26,095 bases of DNA from Panacagrimonas sp052387695 (GTDB lineage: Bacteria; Pseudomonadota; Gammaproteobacteria; Nevskiales; Nevskiaceae), in assembly GCA_052387695.1 (NCBI GenBank), contig JBQTIX010000115.1, positions 1 through 26,095 of the forward strand, given 5' to 3'. Positions 15,192 to 23,543 of the stretch are shown in pieces. The translations under genes were made by a program, and so were the position numbers. Position 1 is the first letter of the stretch. Every line of letters starts with the position of its first letter. Under the pieces are notes generated by a model. It worked only from the letters and a program-made list of their open reading frames with translations. It did not search any database and was not told the origin of the DNA.

Positions 15192-18100
15192 ATGACGCTG
15201 CACGCCGCCCTGTTCCACCAGACGGTCTACACCTACGACCGGCTCGTCAGCCTCTCGCCCCAGATCATCCGCCTGCGCCCTGCACCGCATTCGCGCACGC
15301 GGGTGCTGAGCTATTCGATCCGGATCTCGCCGGAACCGCACTTCCTCAACTGGCAGCAGGACGCCTTTGCCAACTGGCAGGCGCGGGTGGTGTTCCCGGA
15401 CCCGGTCGACCACTTCACCGTGACGGTCGATCTGGTCGCCGACATGGCGATCCTCAACCCCTTCGATTTCTTCATCGAACCGCAGGCGGAGCAGTTTCCC
15501 TTCACCTACGACGAAGATCTGAAGGAAGACCTCAAGCCCTACTTCCGGCTTGACGAACTCACGCCGCACTTCAAGGAATTCGTCGCCGCCGTCCCGCTGG
15601 ACAAGCAGCGCACGGTCGATTTCATCGTCGGCCTCAACGCCAGCATCCAGAAGGCGGTCAAGTACCTCATCCGTCTGGAACCGGGCGTACAGACGCCGGA
15701 GGAAACCCTGGTCAATGCCAGCGGCTCCTGCCGCGATTCGGCCTGGCTGCTGGTGCAGACCATGCGCCACATCGGTCTGGCCGCGCGGTTCTGTTCCGGC
15801 TATCTGATCCAGCTCACCCCGGACGTGAAGTCCCTGGACGGCCCGTCTGGCACGACCTTCGACTTCACCGATCTGCACGCCTGGTGCGAGGTGTACCTGC
15901 CGGGTGCCGGCTGGGTCGGGCTCGACCCGACCTCCGGCCTGCTGACCGGCGAGGGTCACATCCCGCTGTGTGCGACGCCCGAGCCCTCCAGCGCGGCGCC
16001 GATCAGCGGGTCGATGAGTTTCGTGGGCGAAGGCGAGCTCAAGACCGAGTTTGGCCACGAGATGAAGATCTCGCGCGTGGTCGAGACCGCGCGCGTGACC
16101 AAGCCCTACACGGAGGATCAGTGGCAGGCGATCGACACGCTTGGCGCGGCGGTGGACGAGCATCTCAAGGCAGGCGACGTGCGCCTGACCATGGGCGGCG
16201 AACCGACTTTCATCTCGATCGACGACATGCAGGGTGCAGAGTGGAACACCGCCGCGGTCGGTCCGATGAAGCAGGGCCTGGCCAACACCCTCATCCGTCG
16301 CCTCAAGGATCGTTTCGCGCCCGGCGGCCTGCTGACCTACGGCCAGGGCAAGTGGTACCCGGGCGAGCAACTGCCGCGCTGGGCCTATGCGCTGTACTGG
16401 CGCGGCGACGGCACGCCGATCGTGCGCGGGGAACTGGCCGACGGCTCGGTCAAGCCGGATGAAAACTCCGCACGCAACTTGATCCGCGGCATCGCCGAGC
16501 GGCTGGAAGTCGATCCTGACAACGCCACGGCCGCGTACGAGGATGCGTTCTACTACCTGCATCGCGAGCGTCGCCTGCCGGACAACGTCACGGCGGAAAT
16601 CAGCAAGCTCAAGGACCCGGAAGAACGGGCGCGCCTGGCGCGGGTGTTCTCGCGCGGTCTGGACACGCCCAAGGGTTACGTGCTGCCGGTGCAGCGCTGG
16701 CAGTCGCAAGCTCCTTCGCGCCATTGGATGAGCGAGCGCTGGACCTTCCGCGGTGGGCGCATGTACCTGATCCCCGGCGATTCGCCGGTGGGCTACCGGC
16801 TCCCGCTGGAAGCCCTGCCCTGGATTCCGCCGCTGGACTTTCCGCACCTGATTCCCTACGACCCCTTCCTCAGGCGCGGTCCGCTTCCGGAAGCCGACAC
16901 GCGGCGTCAGCCCTACCTCCAGGCCCCGGTCACCGACCCGGAAAAGCGCAAGCGCGAACGGCAGCAGAAGCTCACCGCGGAACGCGACCAGCCGCAGCCG
17001 GAACGTCGCGGCGCCTATCTGCAAGGCGGCAACGTGCGCACCGCGCTGTCGGTGGAGCCTCGGGACGGACACCTGTGCGTGTTCATGCCGCCGGTCGAGG
17101 GCATCGAGGATTTTCTGGATCTGATCACGGCCGTGGAAGACGCCGCCGCCGAGTTCGACGTGCCGGTGCGCATCGAAGGTTATCCGCCGCCCACGGACGG
17201 TCGTCTCAACGTGCTCCGGGTGACCCCGGATCCCGGCGTGATCGAGGTCAACATCCATCCCGCGCACGACTGGCAGCAGTTGCGCGAGATCACGCTGGAG
17301 ATCTACGAGCAGGCCCGGCTCACGCGCCTGGGCACGGAAAAATTCCTCATCGATGGCCGCGCGGTCGGCACCGGCGGCGGCAATCACATCGTCGTCGGCG
17401 CGGCGACACCGGCGGATTCGCCGTTCCTGCGACGGCCGGATCTGCTGGCCAGCATGATCCGCTACTGGCAGAACCATCCGGCGCTCAGCTACCTGTTCTC
17501 GGGCATGTTCATCGGCCCGACCTCGCAGCACCCGCGTCCGGACGAGGGCCGCGATACGGCGCTGTACGAACTCGAGATCGCCCTGGCGCAACTGCCGCCA
17601 CCGGGTGTCAGCAGCGATGAAGCCAACTTCCCGCTGTGGACGGTGGATCGCCTGTTCCGCAACATCCTGATCGACATCACCGGCAACACGCATCGCACGG
17701 AGCTGTCGATCGACAAGCTGTACTCGCCCGATGGCACCACCGGGCGACTGGGCCTGCTGGAAATCCGCAGCTTCGAGATGCCGCCGCACGCACAGATGAG
17801 CCTGGTGCAGCAGTTGCTCGTGCGCTCGCTGATCGCCGCGTTCTGGAGGCAGCCCTACACCGCGCCGCTGGTGCGCTGGGGTACGCGCCTGCACGACGAG
17901 TTCATGCTGCCGCACTACGTGTGGAACGATTTCCGCGACGTGCTTGCCGACCTGGCGCTGTGGGGTTACCCGATCCAGTCCGAGTGGTTCGAGCCGCACC
18001 TGGAATTCCGCTTTCCGCAGCACGGCACCATCAACCACGGCGGCATCGAACTGGAGCTGCGCCACGCGCTGGAACCCTGGCCGGTGCTCGGCGAGGAGTC

Positions 18101-18560
18101 TGCCCAGGGCGGCACCGCCCGTTTTGTGGATTCCAGCCTGGAGCGCATGCAGATCAAGCTGCGCGGCCATACGCCCAACCGGCATTTCGTCACCGTGGGC
18201 GGGCGGCGTCTGCCGCTGCGCGCCACCGGCATCAAGGACGAGTTCGTCGCCGGCCTGCGCTACCGCGCCTGGAAACCGTCCTCGGCCCTGCACCCCAACA
18301 TTGGCATCCACACGCCCCTGGTGTTCGATCTCTACGACGCGCGGCATCGCCGCGCCATCGCCGGCTGCACCTACCACGTCATGCACCCGGCCGGTCGCAA
18401 CTACGAGACCTTTCCGATCAACAACTACGAGGCCGAGTCGCGGCGCCTGTCGCGCTTCGAACCGCTGGGACATACGCCGTCCACCTACTGGCCGCCGGCC
18501 GAGACGATCAACCCGGAATATCCCTGCACCCTGGATTTGCGACGGCCCGGCGGGACGTAG
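15192..18560 (+). CDS. Transglutaminase-like domain protein fused to DUF2126
   Basis: The 1122-residue protein has an N-terminal bacterial transglutaminase-like N domain (about 1-80) and a transglutaminase/protease-like core with the triad C180 (SGSCRDSAW), H229 (DLHAWCEVYL) and D245 (GLDPTSG). The remainder, from about RLTMGGEPTFISIDD onward, matches the large DUF2126 domain and includes YGQGKWYPGEQLPRW, GTGGGNHIVVG and PDEGRDTALYE. Proteins of this architecture are usually encoded with an alpha-E protein and a circularly permuted ATP-grasp, and are predicted to take part in peptide or amide-bond modification. Neither partner lies beside it here. The ATG at 15192 gives the family N-terminus MTLHAALFHQTVYTYD; the much longer open frame upstream crosses MAPEG and a repeat. 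No signal peptide is visible. Confidence 0.92.
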   Translation: MTLHAALFHQTVYTYDRLVSLSPQIIRLRPAPHSRTRVLSYSIRISPEPHFLNWQQDAFANWQARVVFPDPVDHFTVTVDLVADMAILNPFDFFIEPQAEQFPFTYDEDLKEDLKPYFRLDELTPHFKEFVAAVPLDKQRTVDFIVGLNASIQKAVKYLIRLEPGVQTPEETLVNASGSCRDSAWLLVQTMRHIGLAARFCSGYLIQLTPDVKSLDGPSGTTFDFTDLHAWCEVYLPGAGWVGLDPTSGLLTGEGHIPLCATPEPSSAAPISGSMSFVGEGELKTEFGHEMKISRVVETARVTKPYTEDQWQAIDTLGAAVDEHLKAGDVRLTMGGEPTFISIDDMQGAEWNTAAVGPMKQGLANTLIRRLKDRFAPGGLLTYGQGKWYPGEQLPRWAYALYWRGDGTPIVRGELADGSVKPDENSARNLIRGIAERLEVDPDNATAAYEDAFYYLHRERRLPDNVTAEISKLKDPEERARLARVFSRGLDTPKGYVLPVQRWQSQAPSRHWMSERWTFRGGRMYLIPGDSPVGYRLPLEALPWIPPLDFPHLIPYDPFLRRGPLPEADTRRQPYLQAPVTDPEKRKRERQQKLTAERDQPQPERRGAYLQGGNVRTALSVEPRDGHLCVFMPPVEGIEDFLDLITAVEDAAAEFDVPVRIEGYPPPTDGRLNVLRVTPDPGVIEVNIHPAHDWQQLREITLEIYEQARLTRLGTEKFLIDGRAVGTGGGNHIVVGAATPADSPFLRRPDLLASMIRYWQNHPALSYLFSGMFIGPTSQHPRPDEGRDTALYELEIALAQLPPPGVSSDEANFPLWTVDRLFRNILIDITGNTHRTELSIDKLYSPDGTTGRLGLLEIRSFEMPPHAQMSLVQQLLVRSLIAAFWRQPYTAPLVRWGTRLHDEFMLPHYVWNDFRDVLADLALWGYPIQSEWFEPHLEFRFPQHGTINHGGIELELRHALEPWPVLGEESAQGGTARFVDSSLERMQIKLRGHTPNRHFVTVGGRRLPLRATGIKDEFVAGLRYRAWKPSSALHPNIGIHTPLVFDLYDARHRRAIAGCTYHVMHPAGRNYETFPINNYEAESRRLSRFEPLGHTPSTYWPPAETINPEYPCTLDLRRPGGT

Positions 18561-18568
18561 CGGGAGCT

Positions 18569-18683
18569 GGTGGATGCGCTTCGATTAACCACCCTACCCC
18601 CTGGCCGTTGGGTGGATAAGCGAAGCGCATCCACCATCGCTCCAGCAGGGGAGCACCGCGTCCTCAGCTATCGATGCAATCCG
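18569..18683. repeat. 115-bp direct repeat, left copy (degenerate REP plus aldolase 3' end)
   Basis: This copy is highly similar to 20710-20823. It contains an imperfect REP hairpin (18569-18634) and then a ~49-base extension. The last 20 bases (18664-18683) match the 3' end of the lyase gene at 20804-20823, encoding D-C-I-D-S-stop on the minus strand where the gene itself has D-Y-I-D-S-stop. Similarity ends abruptly after AATCCG. Confidence 0.9.
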
Positions 18684-18923
18684 GCGGCGTAATCGCACCA
18701 TTCGCGTCGCTTCGAGCGACGATGGGTGCGATTCGGCAATTGGCCTCATCGGCACCCTACGGTTTACGGGTCCTACGCTCGCCCACAAATCAACCCAAAT
18801 GGGTGGGTATGGGAACCGCAAGTTTGGTGCTATAAATCGCGCGGGATGCAGCGCTCTGCCTGACCGCTTGCAGCTCGCGCCGAACGACCAACAGTCGGGC
18901 CAAAAGCGACAAGGGAGAGACCC
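18684..18923. promoter_or_regulatory. Upstream region of the phase-variable secreted protein
   Basis: A long imperfect palindrome occupies 18691-18733, with ends AATCGCACC/GGTGCGATT and centre GTCGCTTCGAGCGAC. Further on, TATAAAT at 18831 is the best -10 candidate, without a good -35. A strong ribosome site AAGGGAGAG (18911-18919) precedes the ATG at 18924. Confidence 0.5.
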
Positions 18924-20529
18924 ATGAACCTACCTGCAGTAAATCCCCCCCCCCCCCGCGAATCCGTTCCGAAAAAAATCGCTGAGCGCTCGCCGTAACC
19001 TCTTTGCACTGGCGGTCGCTGGATTGTTTATGGCGCCGTCGGCGCTGGCGGCGACGATCAACGTTGACGGCGACGCCTGCACCCTGGCCGAAGCGATAAA
19101 GAATGCTAATAACGATAACGGTGGCGGCCGCAATGGTTGCGCCGTAGGCAGCGGTCCCGATTCAATCAATTTGCTGGCGGACATCAACCTGACGGCGGCC
19201 ATGCCGGACGTCGTCAGCGACATCACCATCGAGGGCAACGGCCGCTCCGTCAGGCGCGACGATACGGCTCGGCCGTTCGCGATTTTCAGGGTCACGATAC
19301 CTGGCAGTTTGTCCCTGAACCGCACTGTCGTCTCTGGAGGAACGGGAGCCATCAGCACATATGGCACCACTACCGTCAGCAACAGCACGATCAGCGGGAA
19401 TTCGGGCCAATTCGGTGGGGGCATTCTTTGCTTTGGCCGAGAAGTGGACGGCAGCCGTGTCGTCGCCCCGCTGACCATTGTCAACAGCACGATTTCGGGA
19501 AACACGTCGAGGTTCGGCGGCGGACTCAGCGTCTATACCGGCTGTTCGGCCAGCATCAGCAACTCGACGATTTCGGGCAATAGCGCAAGCGAGAGCGGCG
19601 GCGGGATATATGCGACCGGTGGCCGCATGTATTTGACCGACACCACGGTGACGGATAATCACTTGACCAATGCCGACGGTGGTGGGGCGGGAGGCATCTA
19701 TTCACGAATCAATGGCACCGTCACACTCCTGCGCACCGTCATCTCAGGTAACCGCGCGGAGTCCGATTTGGCGGAGATCAAGAAAGGCCGGGGAGGAAGC
19801 ATAATCTCCGAAGGCGGCAACCTGTTCGGACACGGCGGCTTGACCAACGCCGAAGCGCTCGACGGCTTCACGCGCGACGTATCAGACCTCACCGCAACCA
19901 GCAACGGTTCCGTTCCCACCACCCTTTCCGCGATTCTCGCCCCGCTGGCCGATAACGGCGGCGACACGCTTACGCACGGCCTGGTCGAGGGTAGCCCTGC
20001 GATCGACGCGGCGGGCGACACCTGTTCGGATTCCGACCAGCGCGGTGTCGCCCGTCCGCAAGGGGCAGCCTGCGACATCGGCGCTTTCGAAATGGGAATC
20101 ACGGTGGACGCCGACAGCGACGGCGTGCCCGATGCCGGCGACAACTGCCCTTCGATTGCAAACCCCGATCAGCTCGACACCGACGTCGATGGCGTTGGCG
20201 ACGCCTGCGACGACTCCCCGCTGGGACTCTGCGGCGGACGGCCCGTCACGATTCTCGGAACCGACCGACGCGACCGGCTCGTCGGCACTTCGGGACCCGA
20301 CGTGATTGCCGGACTGAACGGCAATGACCTGATCATCGGTCGTAGCGGCAACGACGTGCTGTGCGGCGGTGGTGGAAGGGACACCTTGAACGGCGGCGGC
20401 GGCAGGGATGTTCTCTTCGGCGAAGGCGGTGTGGATTCGCTCGACGGCGGCGGCGGAAGGGACACCTGCAACGGCGGCGCACAGACGGACACTGCGCTCA
20501 ACTGCGAGCGGAGCAGAAGGATCCCGTAG
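18924..20529 (+). CDS. Secreted beta-helix protein with TSP3- and RTX-like repeats; frameshifted at a poly-C tract (phase-variable candidate)
   Basis: The ATG at 18924 has a strong ribosome site but, with 13 C residues at 18945-18957, its frame stops after 19 codons. One C fewer (or two more) joins it to the long frame: basic FRKKSLSARR, hydrophobic NLFALAVAGLFM, then signal cleavage after ALA. The mature part contains a CSLREA-like DGDACTLAEAIKNAN, beta-helix repeats (NSTISGNS...GGGI, several times), a choice-of-anchor Q-like end (NGGDTLTHGLVEGSPAIDAA to CDIGAFE), a thrombospondin-3-like calcium segment (DADSDGVPDAGDNCP, DTDVDGVGDAC) and glycine/aspartate-rich RTX-like repeats (GGGGRDTLNGG, GEGGVDSLDGG). 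It is therefore probably an exported, calcium-stabilised surface or extracellular protein. As written only internal starts (TTG 19024, ATG 19030) are in frame, and they lack most of the signal peptide. Direct repeats flank the gene. Confidence 0.8.
18945..18957. repeat. Homopolymer tract, 13 C
   Basis: A run of 13 C residues lies 21 bases after the ATG at 18924 and before the signal-peptide codons. Its length sets whether start and body share a frame; 12 or 15 would be in frame. Confidence 0.95.
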
Positions 20530-20634
20530 CACCCTTCATTGCGGAGTCGCGCGGATATTGCGAAGTAAGCGGGGAGGGGCGCTGCCCCGACTGAGGCCCA
20601 TCCCGCCGGGTTTCACGCTGACGTTCGACGATAG

Positions 20635-20666
20635 GGCCCCTTCCCCCGTGTGCGGGGGAAGGGGCC
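20635..20666. repeat. Perfect 14-bp palindrome (GGCCCCTTCCCCCG)
   Basis: Arms 20635-20648 and 20653-20666 pair perfectly around TGTG. It resembles the CCCCTCTCCCGC hairpins at 1728-1753 and 24827-24856 but with a different core. It lies between two convergent genes; without a T run it is more likely a repeat than a dedicated terminator. Confidence 0.75.
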
Positions 20667-20709
20667 GACGCGCGATGCAGTTGTTGCTTGAGAGCCATCA
20701 GTCGGCCCC

Positions 20710-20823
20710 GGTGGATGCGCTTCGCTTATCCACCCTACCTCCTGCCGTAGGGTGGATAAGCGAAGCGCATCCACCATCGCGCCACCAGGGGAGCACCGCG
20801 TCCTCAGCTATCGATGTAATCCG
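20710..20823. repeat. 115-bp direct repeat, right copy, with a perfect 29-bp REP hairpin
   Basis: Arms 20710-20738 and 20747-20775 are perfectly complementary over 29 bp around an 8-base loop and contain GGATGCGCTTCGCTTATCC. The copy then continues through the lyase stop codon into the last 20 bases of that gene (20804-20823). It lies between convergent genes and could terminate both transcripts. Confidence 0.92.
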
Positions 20824-21706
20824 TATGTACCCCGCCCGACTCCGAGCACGCCCGGTCCAGGACGCTCGCCGCCCACTGCCGGTGAACCGCAGGCTCCAGC
20901 ATCGCGCCGTCGAACTTGAACACCGCCGGTGCGCCGTCATCCAGCACGGCGCGAGCGGCGGCCAACTCGCGATCGCAGAGTTTGAAACCGCTCTCGATGA
21001 TCCCGATCTGGCTGGGATGAATCGCCGACTTGCCGACCAGGCCCATCGCGCGGTCGCGCCGGGTTTCCGCCAGTAGCAGCGCAGGCTCGTCGAGGTACTC
21101 GAACACCGGCGCGGTGAGCGCAAAGCCATGCGGCCGGAACGTCAGCACGAGATTGGCGATCAGCGCGCCCATCGGCGTTTCGTAAAGCGTGCAGCTGCGC
21201 GGCCGGCGCATGCCCAGCAGGCATAGCAGGTCGTTGCCGCCGATGCGCAGCGCCAGGCAGCGCTCGCGCACCGCCGGCTTCGACAGCAGGCGCCGGAACG
21301 CGCGCATCTCCGCCGGATCGAATACCGCCGCGGTTTCCAGGGTCGGCATCATCATCAGGTCGTGGCCTTCGAGCGCCCGCAGATACAGCGGCAGCGTGCT
21401 GCGGTCGGCCTTGGGGATGACCACGCCGTGCAGGCGCTCGACGCCGGGCATCGCCAGCAGCTCGATCAGCACTTCGGGACTGCGCACGCGCACGAAACGC
21501 AGCGGGGCGCGGGTCTTCGGCGGCAGAAGCGCCAGCACGCGGCGCAACTGGGTCAGCGCGGCGCCGACATCGGCCTCGGCCACCGCGTCCTCGGTGCAGG
21601 CGATCACCGAGCGCGCAGCGCTGGCGCGGCCGTCCAGCACCTGTTCGAGCCGCGGGTGCGTGGCGGGAACGTAGAGCGAGGCGCCGAGTAGGGCGGGATC
21701 AAGCAT
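20804..21706 (-). CDS. CitE-like HpcH/HpaI aldolase/lyase of the nucleoside-like metabolite operon
   Basis: The 300-residue TIM-barrel protein belongs to the HpcH/HpaI aldolase-citrate lyase beta family. It has LYVPATHP near the N-terminus, a metal/substrate glutamate candidate in PTLETAAVFDP, LRIGGNDLLCLLGMRR, and KSAIHPSQIGIIESGF. Such enzymes make or break C-C bonds on CoA esters or oxo-acids with Mg2+; within this gene set it is predicted to modify the sugar-like precursor of an unknown nucleoside-like product. Its ATG overlaps the StiP gene stop by eight bases, so it is translationally coupled and last in the operon. The last few residues (DYIDS) lie inside a repeat that is also present at 18569-18683, so the native C-terminus may have been altered. 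Confidence 0.9.
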   Translation of the reverse strand: MLDPALLGASLYVPATHPRLEQVLDGRASAARSVIACTEDAVAEADVGAALTQLRRVLALLPPKTRAPLRFVRVRSPEVLIELLAMPGVERLHGVVIPKADRSTLPLYLRALEGHDLMMMPTLETAAVFDPAEMRAFRRLLSKPAVRERCLALRIGGNDLLCLLGMRRPRSCTLYETPMGALIANLVLTFRPHGFALTAPVFEYLDEPALLLAETRRDRAMGLVGKSAIHPSQIGIIESGFKLCDRELAAARAVLDDGAPAVFKFDGAMLEPAVHRQWAASVLDRACSESGGVHTDYIDS

Positions 21707-22778
21707 CGGAAAGCTTCCGTATGAGAGCCACCGCCTTGAGCGGCAGACTGGGCACGACTTCTACAGGCACCTGGCGCTCGCGCGCCAGCAGCACCAGGTG
21801 GCGCAACTCCGGCAGTCGCGCGTCCCGCAGGATCAGCAAACGCGGCACGCGGCGCAACAGCGAGCGCGTGGCCTCGCCGATGCCGGGCTTCAGGTAATTG
21901 CGGTCGGTCACGGCGTAGCGCTGCATGAGCCGGGCGATCAGGGGTTCGACCCGGTTCTGCGCGGCAGGCGTTTCGGCCAGCGATTCGCGCGCCAGCGCAT
22001 CGGCCTGCTGCGCCACCGCGGCGCGGATGCGCTCGACGAACCAGCGGCTGCGATCGCTGGTCGCCAGTTCGGGAAAATGCAGGCAGCCGTGAAAATCGTC
22101 GGGACCGATCCGATCGTTGAGGATCGAGCGGCTGACCAGCCCCGACACCGTGGCGTTGAGGATGGCGGACGGGATCAGGTAATCCTCGTTGGAACCACAG
22201 GCCTGCGCATGCCCGGACAGGTCGCAGAGCACGAACAGCCCGCCCGGCACCGGCGCGGCTCGTTCTGCGTTGAACGATGCCAGCGAGCGCACCAGTTCGT
22301 TCGCGATCGTCCCCTTGCCGGTCCAGCCGTCGACGAAGGCGATCGACTCCGCGGGGCGTTCACGCAGGATGAAGTTCAGCGCATTCCGGTCGAGTCCGCG
22401 GTCGCGAATGATCGAGATGCAGTAGTGCGGCGCATCGCAATCGAAGTAATCGCGCAGCACGTGGCGCAGCAACACTCCGACCGGTGTGCCCGCGCGCGCC
22501 AGCGACACCAGCGTGACCTCGCCCGGACGCGCCCGCCGCAGCCGGCGCGCGAGCCGGAAGACGTCGCGTGCCGTCCGGTCGGCGTTGGCCTGCACCGCTT
22601 CGTCGAACAGGTGCAGGTATTCGGCCGAGGGCGGGCGCTCGACGCCGATGATCTCGCTGTAGTGCCGCGCGCCGGACTGGATCAGGCGCTCCTTCTCGAC
22701 GACATCCGTCATCGGTTGCAGGTCCAGCCGCTTGAGCAGGAAGCTCACCTCGTCGGGGCAATAGCTGCCATGGAACAT
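21699..22778 (-). CDS. StiP-family protein: PRTase-like domain plus PELOTA RNA-binding domain
   Basis: The 359-residue protein starts with the family signature FHGSYCPDEVSFLLK (residues 2-16), followed by EKERLIQSGARHYSE (28-42), RAGTPVGVLL (95-104), ISIIRDRGLDRNAL (121-134) and the loop FVDGWTGKGTI (148-158), which resembles a PRPP-binding loop. This is the StiP domain, called cysteine protease StiP in some annotations but related to phosphoribosyltransferases. The C-terminal part, YLKPGIGEATRSLLRRVP to the end, is a PELOTA-type RNA-binding domain. In Ter-associated operons it is predicted to take part in making a nucleoside-like metabolite. It begins three bases after the HAD stop and overlaps the lyase gene. 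The protease label is doubtful; PRTase chemistry fits the neighbours better. Confidence 0.9.
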   Translation of the reverse strand: MFHGSYCPDEVSFLLKRLDLQPMTDVVEKERLIQSGARHYSEIIGVERPPSAEYLHLFDEAVQANADRTARDVFRLARRLRRARPGEVTLVSLARAGTPVGVLLRHVLRDYFDCDAPHYCISIIRDRGLDRNALNFILRERPAESIAFVDGWTGKGTIANELVRSLASFNAERAAPVPGGLFVLCDLSGHAQACGSNEDYLIPSAILNATVSGLVSRSILNDRIGPDDFHGCLHFPELATSDRSRWFVERIRAAVAQQADALARESLAETPAAQNRVEPLIARLMQRYAVTDRNYLKPGIGEATRSLLRRVPRLLILRDARLPELRHLVLLARERQVPVEVVPSLPLKAVALIRKLSDA

Positions 22779-22781
22779 GGC

Positions 22782-23543
22782 TTAGCTTCCGCGGATCAGG
22801 CCAGCCAGCTGCGAGCGCGTGGGCAGCATCGCGAAGTCGCAATCAAGCATGAAATCGGCATCGGTGTAGCTGTCGCCCAGGCCCACCGACAGGAAAGGAC
22901 CGAGCGACTCGCGCAGCCGCGCGGCGACGTAGCGCACTGCCTGCGCCTTGCCGATTCCCGGCGGCAGCACGGCGAGATTATTGTCGTTGAGATGCAGCCG
23001 AAAGCCGGGACGCTGTGCAACCCAGCCGGCGACTAGGCGGTCATGCAGCTCGCGCACCGCGCCCGCATCGCCCGCGGGATGCTTGGCGACGAAATAGATG
23101 CCCTGGCCCTCGTCCTCGATCAGGCGCGCGTGGCAGCGCTCCGCACCCGTTGCTTGTGCATGAACCTGATCGACCAGCTCGCGCAGCGACGGTACACCTG
23201 CGTCCAGATGAGGCTGCATCTGCGCGCGCCATTGCACGTCGATCCGGCTGTCCGGCGCCAGCACCGTGGCACCGTGGCTGACCACCGCCCAGGAGGGGAA
23301 TTGCAGCGCGACGCGCCGATATCCGGACAGGCTGCGCGCTGTCACCGGCACCAGCGTCGCGACGCTGTTGAGCCAGGCCCACAGGCTGCGCTGGCGTGCG
23401 TTGGAGTAGGAAATAACCTCGCCGTTGCGCAGGGTCGCGGCCGGCACCAGTTCGTCGCCGTCCCGGTGTTTGCGCAGGGTGGAGAACAGGCTGTCGTCCA
23501 GATCGGTGAAGACGACGCGCGGCAGTTCGGGCGATGCGTTCAT
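22782..23543 (-). CDS. HAD-superfamily phosphatase of the metabolite operon
   Basis: The 253-residue HAD hydrolase has motif I VVFTDLDDSLF with D14 and D16, motif II in VPVTARSLSGY, a large cap region (~55-190) and motif IV GDSYTDADF (223-231). The layout is of the Cof/sucrose-phosphatase type (HAD-IIB). Predicted reaction: removal of a phosphate from a sugar- or nucleotide-like intermediate made by the neighbouring PRTases. The ATG at 23543 overlaps the stop of the PRTase gene (ATGA), and the next gene starts three bases after its stop. Cytoplasmic; substrate unknown. Confidence 0.92.
   Translation of the reverse strand: MNASPELPRVVFTDLDDSLFSTLRKHRDGDELVPAATLRNGEVISYSNARQRSLWAWLNSVATLVPVTARSLSGYRRVALQFPSWAVVSHGATVLAPDSRIDVQWRAQMQPHLDAGVPSLRELVDQVHAQATGAERCHARLIEDEGQGIYFVAKHPAGDAGAVRELHDRLVAGWVAQRPGFRLHLNDNNLAVLPPGIGKAQAVRYVAARLRESLGPFLSVGLGDSYTDADFMLDCDFAMLPTRSQLAGLIRGS

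Noticed and set aside
14820..18473. 1217-codon - strand frame opposite the DUF2126 protein
   Set aside because: The sense strand encodes clear transglutaminase and DUF2126 motifs; the antisense frame is an Arg/Asp/Gln/Val-rich shadow.
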